DNA of 64,000 nt from Nonlabens sp. Ci31 (GTDB lineage: Bacteria > Bacteroidota > Bacteroidia > Flavobacteriales > Flavobacteriaceae). Shown here piece by piece: positions 62,301 through 64,000 of the stretch (its first letter is position 1; each line of letters begins with the position of its first letter). The position numbers were made by a program, and so were the translations under genes. The DNA is taken from assembly GCF_012974865.1 (NCBI RefSeq), contig NZ_CP043633.1, positions 2,849,501-2,913,500 on the forward strand, given 5' to 3'. The notes under the pieces are model-generated. The model had not been told where the DNA came from. It did no database searches and saw only the letters and a program-made list of their open reading frames with translations.

Positions 62301-63994
62301 ATTACACGCTATTAGGACTGGAAGTAGGGCCATTAGGAAATCTTTATATGGAAAGCGATCATGGCCTTAGGATAACACATAACTTAAAATTAGACGGTAC
62401 CATAGATCTTCAAGGAGAATCTCAATTGGTACAATCTACAGATAGCGATTTGATCTCTTCTATAACAGGAAAGATTGAAATCGATCAACAAGGAACTTCT
62501 AGTCAATACGATTACAACTACTGGAGTTCACCAGTAAGTAGGATTACTAACGGGACCAATAACAATGGATACACCATATCGGGAGTTCTTAAAGATGGAA
62601 CTTTAGTAACCACTCCAAGAGACATACTATTTACTCCAACTTCAGTAAGAGATGGTGCTCCAGGAACAGTTAGCACACCTGCAACTATTTCAGGAAGATG
62701 GTTATGGAAATATGGAAATCTTACTAGTAATACGTATGCCAATTGGGAATACGCAGGACCTACTAGCAACCAATTTGCTGGAGAAGCCTGGACAATGAAA
62801 GGAACAGGAGCATCAGGAGCAACACAGAATTATATCTTTGTAGGAAAGCCTAATAATGGAGCTATTGATCTAAATATCGACAACGGGAATGACTACTTGG
62901 TAGGAAACCCTTATCCAAGTGCCTTAGATGCTCATGAGTTTATCTCAGATAACCCAGATACAGATGGAACTGTTTATTTTTGGGAACACTGGGGAGGAAA
63001 CACACATATATTAAGAGACTATCAAGGTGGTTATGCTAGTTATAACTACTCTGGCGGAGTAGGTAGTGCTACCATAGGGACTTCAAATCCAGATATCAAT
63101 CAAGGAGGAATAGCAACAAAGCGACCAGAACAATTTATCCCAGTAGGTCAAGGTTTCTTTGTCACCGGAATCAATGATGGCGGTAGCATTAGATTTAGAA
63201 ACGATCAGCGTCAGTTTAGAAAAGAGTCAGATGGACAAAGTTTATTTGTATCTGCTCCAGGAAGCAACCCTATTTCAAGTATTGGAGATATCAATACAGT
63301 CAATGACCCACGTTCTAAAATCAGGTTGGGATTTGATTCTTCCAACTTAATTCACAGACAGTTGTTGGTAACTATAGATAGCAACACAACATTAGGATTT
63401 GATAGAGCTTATGATGGAAGAATGCAGGAAGAGCAAATGGATGACATGGCATGGTCCTTACCTAATGAAAAACTTCTCATTCAAGGAGTACCTGCTATGG
63501 ACGCTACTACAGAGTTGCCTTTATTTATAAAAGTAAATAACAACAGCAGGTTCAGCATCAAGATAGACGCTCTACGCAATGTGGCTCCTACACAAGAAAT
63601 ATATGTCAAAGACGCTTTATTAAACATCTATGTCAATATTATGAATGCTACTTATACCAGCCCACAACTGGTTGCAGGAACTTATGAAGATCGTTTCTCT
63701 ATTACCTTTTCAGATCCATCTACTTTAAGTAATGATAGTTTAGAAATAAGCGCTACCGACATTATTGTGTTTACACCTAATGATGCAGAAGAGTTACATA
63801 TCAAGAGATCTGTAGAAATAGAAATCGAAGAGCTAACGATCATCAATATGTTAGGACAACAGTTAAAAGTTTGGGATGTAGCCGACCAGAACGGAATCAT
63901 TAGAATAGATACCTCTTCCATAGCAAGCGGTAACTACATTATAAAAATGAATACCAATTACGGTATTCAAACTAGAAAAGTAATCATTAAGTAA
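59339..63994 (+). CDS. Giant T9SS-secreted surface protein, paralogue of the 36818 protein
   Basis: The frame is open from 59282; the ATG at 59339 gives a typical signal peptide (FFRLKVLLPVFTLFFSAFLF, ending GQ), so 1551 residues is preferred. It has a jelly-roll-type N-domain (IFNADFENGAGVNSWSYQ), a concanavalin-like region (YDHLELWLNAETLALAGW), a LamG domain (ILFDGTNDYVAMDDE, then WRYVTFTYSGSTAVLYIDG), a C-terminal region strongly similar to the 36818 protein (GKPNNGAIDLNID, then GNPYPSALDAHEFISDNPD) and a T9SS type A tail (LTIINMLGQQLKVWDVADQ, ending TRKVIIK). It lacks the choice-of-anchor repeat of its paralogue. Surface location is secure, role unknown. The stop is 6 bases before the window edge. 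Confidence 0.9.
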   Translation: MNKINFFRLKVLLPVFTLFFSAFLFGQVTIFNADFENGAGVNSWSYQNSGGIDFSRGTNSYHSGSSGRYQYSNTSSGRYQNNTDISATSPVINLSGYDKMTLSLDISIDTQTGYDGMNIEFTNDGGANWHLLGKYNGEATNWYNRSYDVAATGRISVMVGAWSGDFNGWFNASIDLPPQAFDNQNSVQFRVNLGSNGSTRDRGGAFDNFRIVGFTQQVKNYITCGTGIYDHLELWLNAETLALAGWNNGDRVSEWENTSALLPGSNISPDWTNAKSSGSERPTYHDNSTNNVNFNPVVSFDGSNAMFGRSGFYSEDLYIVINPTLTISASRPTEDVFLGDDYVTDGRNQDVTGISINNTSARYGSSPDIVAYNQGAQSDYGKAIVHPTLVYDRPVIFNARLNDAGNGMDLYLDGIDLGVTLDPSLTEEANLSTFKDILNSKYWLGRSEFFGPSFTGDFLEVMSFSQRKSDADRKRLESYLAVKFGITLGLFEVTAIGLPHVPGEYFDSNGFALWNTTLDPGYTYNVTGIGRDDCSLLNQKQAKSVDPFTFMTVGLGDIYATNSANPGVFEDSGDFLMWGSTRASLSALSAPLEVTLGPSLVTTFTEVTERTWKFKEISQNANDIPEVKISVLTAGLISLPPLTGNDAYVMILADDDNFTTAVETIFLETVGANQEAFYDFDGTRYVKFGVAHEVIASKDILFDGTNDYVAMDDEVGLGGDYSISAWVKTNGSNSSSTNKTIVSKRAAGNDGYHFYITDSNRVAMTHNGTSTIVSNTALSNNVWRYVTFTYSGSTAVLYIDGIEDITQNIANTVPNDAKFCIASRYVDKYNIIDNFSGNLDEIRIFSRALSQDQIRFMMNQEIEIDGTGIKGSIIPETVSRNDISGLNWNNDLEAYFNMNTYIGTHLNDASGNGHRGSLIQPDSFSINEQTAPLPYVSTSDGNWNSVSSWSNGNAMFIPGATRVINGTTVSIDWNIAVVNENITANNKDYTLLGLEVGPLGNLYMESDHGLRITHNLKLDGTIDLQGESQLVQSTDSDLISSITGKIEIDQQGTSSQYDYNYWSSPVSRITNGTNNNGYTISGVLKDGTLVTTPRDILFTPTSVRDGAPGTVSTPATISGRWLWKYGNLTSNTYANWEYAGPTSNQFAGEAWTMKGTGASGATQNYIFVGKPNNGAIDLNIDNGNDYLVGNPYPSALDAHEFISDNPDTDGTVYFWEHWGGNTHILRDYQGGYASYNYSGGVGSATIGTSNPDINQGGIATKRPEQFIPVGQGFFVTGINDGGSIRFRNDQRQFRKESDGQSLFVSAPGSNPISSIGDINTVNDPRSKIRLGFDSSNLIHRQLLVTIDSNTTLGFDRAYDGRMQEEQMDDMAWSLPNEKLLIQGVPAMDATTELPLFIKVNNNSRFSIKIDALRNVAPTQEIYVKDALLNIYVNIMNATYTSPQLVAGTYEDRFSITFSDPSTLSNDSLEISATDIIVFTPNDAEELHIKRSVEIEIEELTIINMLGQQLKVWDVADQNGIIRIDTSSIASGNYIIKMNTNYGIQTRKVIIK

Positions 63995-64000
63995 AAAGGG

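Overview
The window reads as a chromosome segment of a marine-type Flavobacteriaceae (Bacteroidota). The evidence is TAnnTTTG promoter boxes (tATATTTG, TATCTTTG, TAACTTTG) in front of many genes, two very large surface proteins with type IX secretion C-terminal tails, lipoproteins with the Bacteroidota-type SC lipobox, and families typical of this group (DUF5916, DUF4290, DUF5683, WbqC, START-like). A perfect palindrome with the core CTTTCGCGAAAG occurs ten times, nine of them outside the accessory island; it looks like a genome-wide iterated palindrome. I recall similar motifs from Nonlabens/Dokdonia relatives, but that is memory, not something tested here.

Layout. 1-5.7 kb is core: a LolD-type ABC ATPase (cut by the window edge), a DUF5916 outer-membrane-type protein, msrA, folE and a PAP2 phosphatase. 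A tRNA-Arg(UCU) at 5809-5882 marks the left side of an accessory island of about 17.5 kb, bounded by a 73-bp direct repeat (6068-6140 and 23546-23618, one mismatch) with a third, degenerate copy at 6181-6249. 23.8-64 kb is core again: aroC, a DAACS symporter, an ATP-grasp / N-formylglutamate amidohydrolase / DUF1704 operon, a PhnA-like protein, a MacB-type permease, hisS, a 5.4-kb T9SS surface protein next to a LacI regulator, tRNA-Met, HU, fmt-recQ, dps, the parA-parB-DUF5683-dapB-lepB-wbqC-DUF1853 cluster, a glycosyltransferase, and a second giant T9SS protein.

The island is the unusual part. It is an array of displaced C-terminal cassettes of RHS/YD-repeat polymorphic toxins, each with a different toxin tip and a small exported protein downstream that is a candidate immunity protein. 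The cassettes are separated by a recurring module: a REP-like palindrome (core GCGCGAGC..GCTCGTG) followed by a GGAAAGC..GCTTTCC terminator hairpin. A REP-associated tyrosine transposase (RAYT) sits between inverted REPs at 18.4-19.05 kb, with two internally deleted derivatives and one truncated end nearby. Three chimeric pseudogenes join an RHS-core fragment in frame to the C-terminus of a tyrosine recombinase. Two ORF6N-domain genes have matching ends and divergent centres. A yefM-yoeB toxin-antitoxin pair, an IS4-type transposase remnant and an IS3-like element complete the island.

Working model (inference): the island is a silent reservoir of RHS toxin tips and immunity genes, reshuffled by homologous recombination across shared RHS and REP sequences and insulated by terminators. 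The candidate immunity proteins all have N-terminal export or membrane signals, which suggests the toxins act at the cell envelope.
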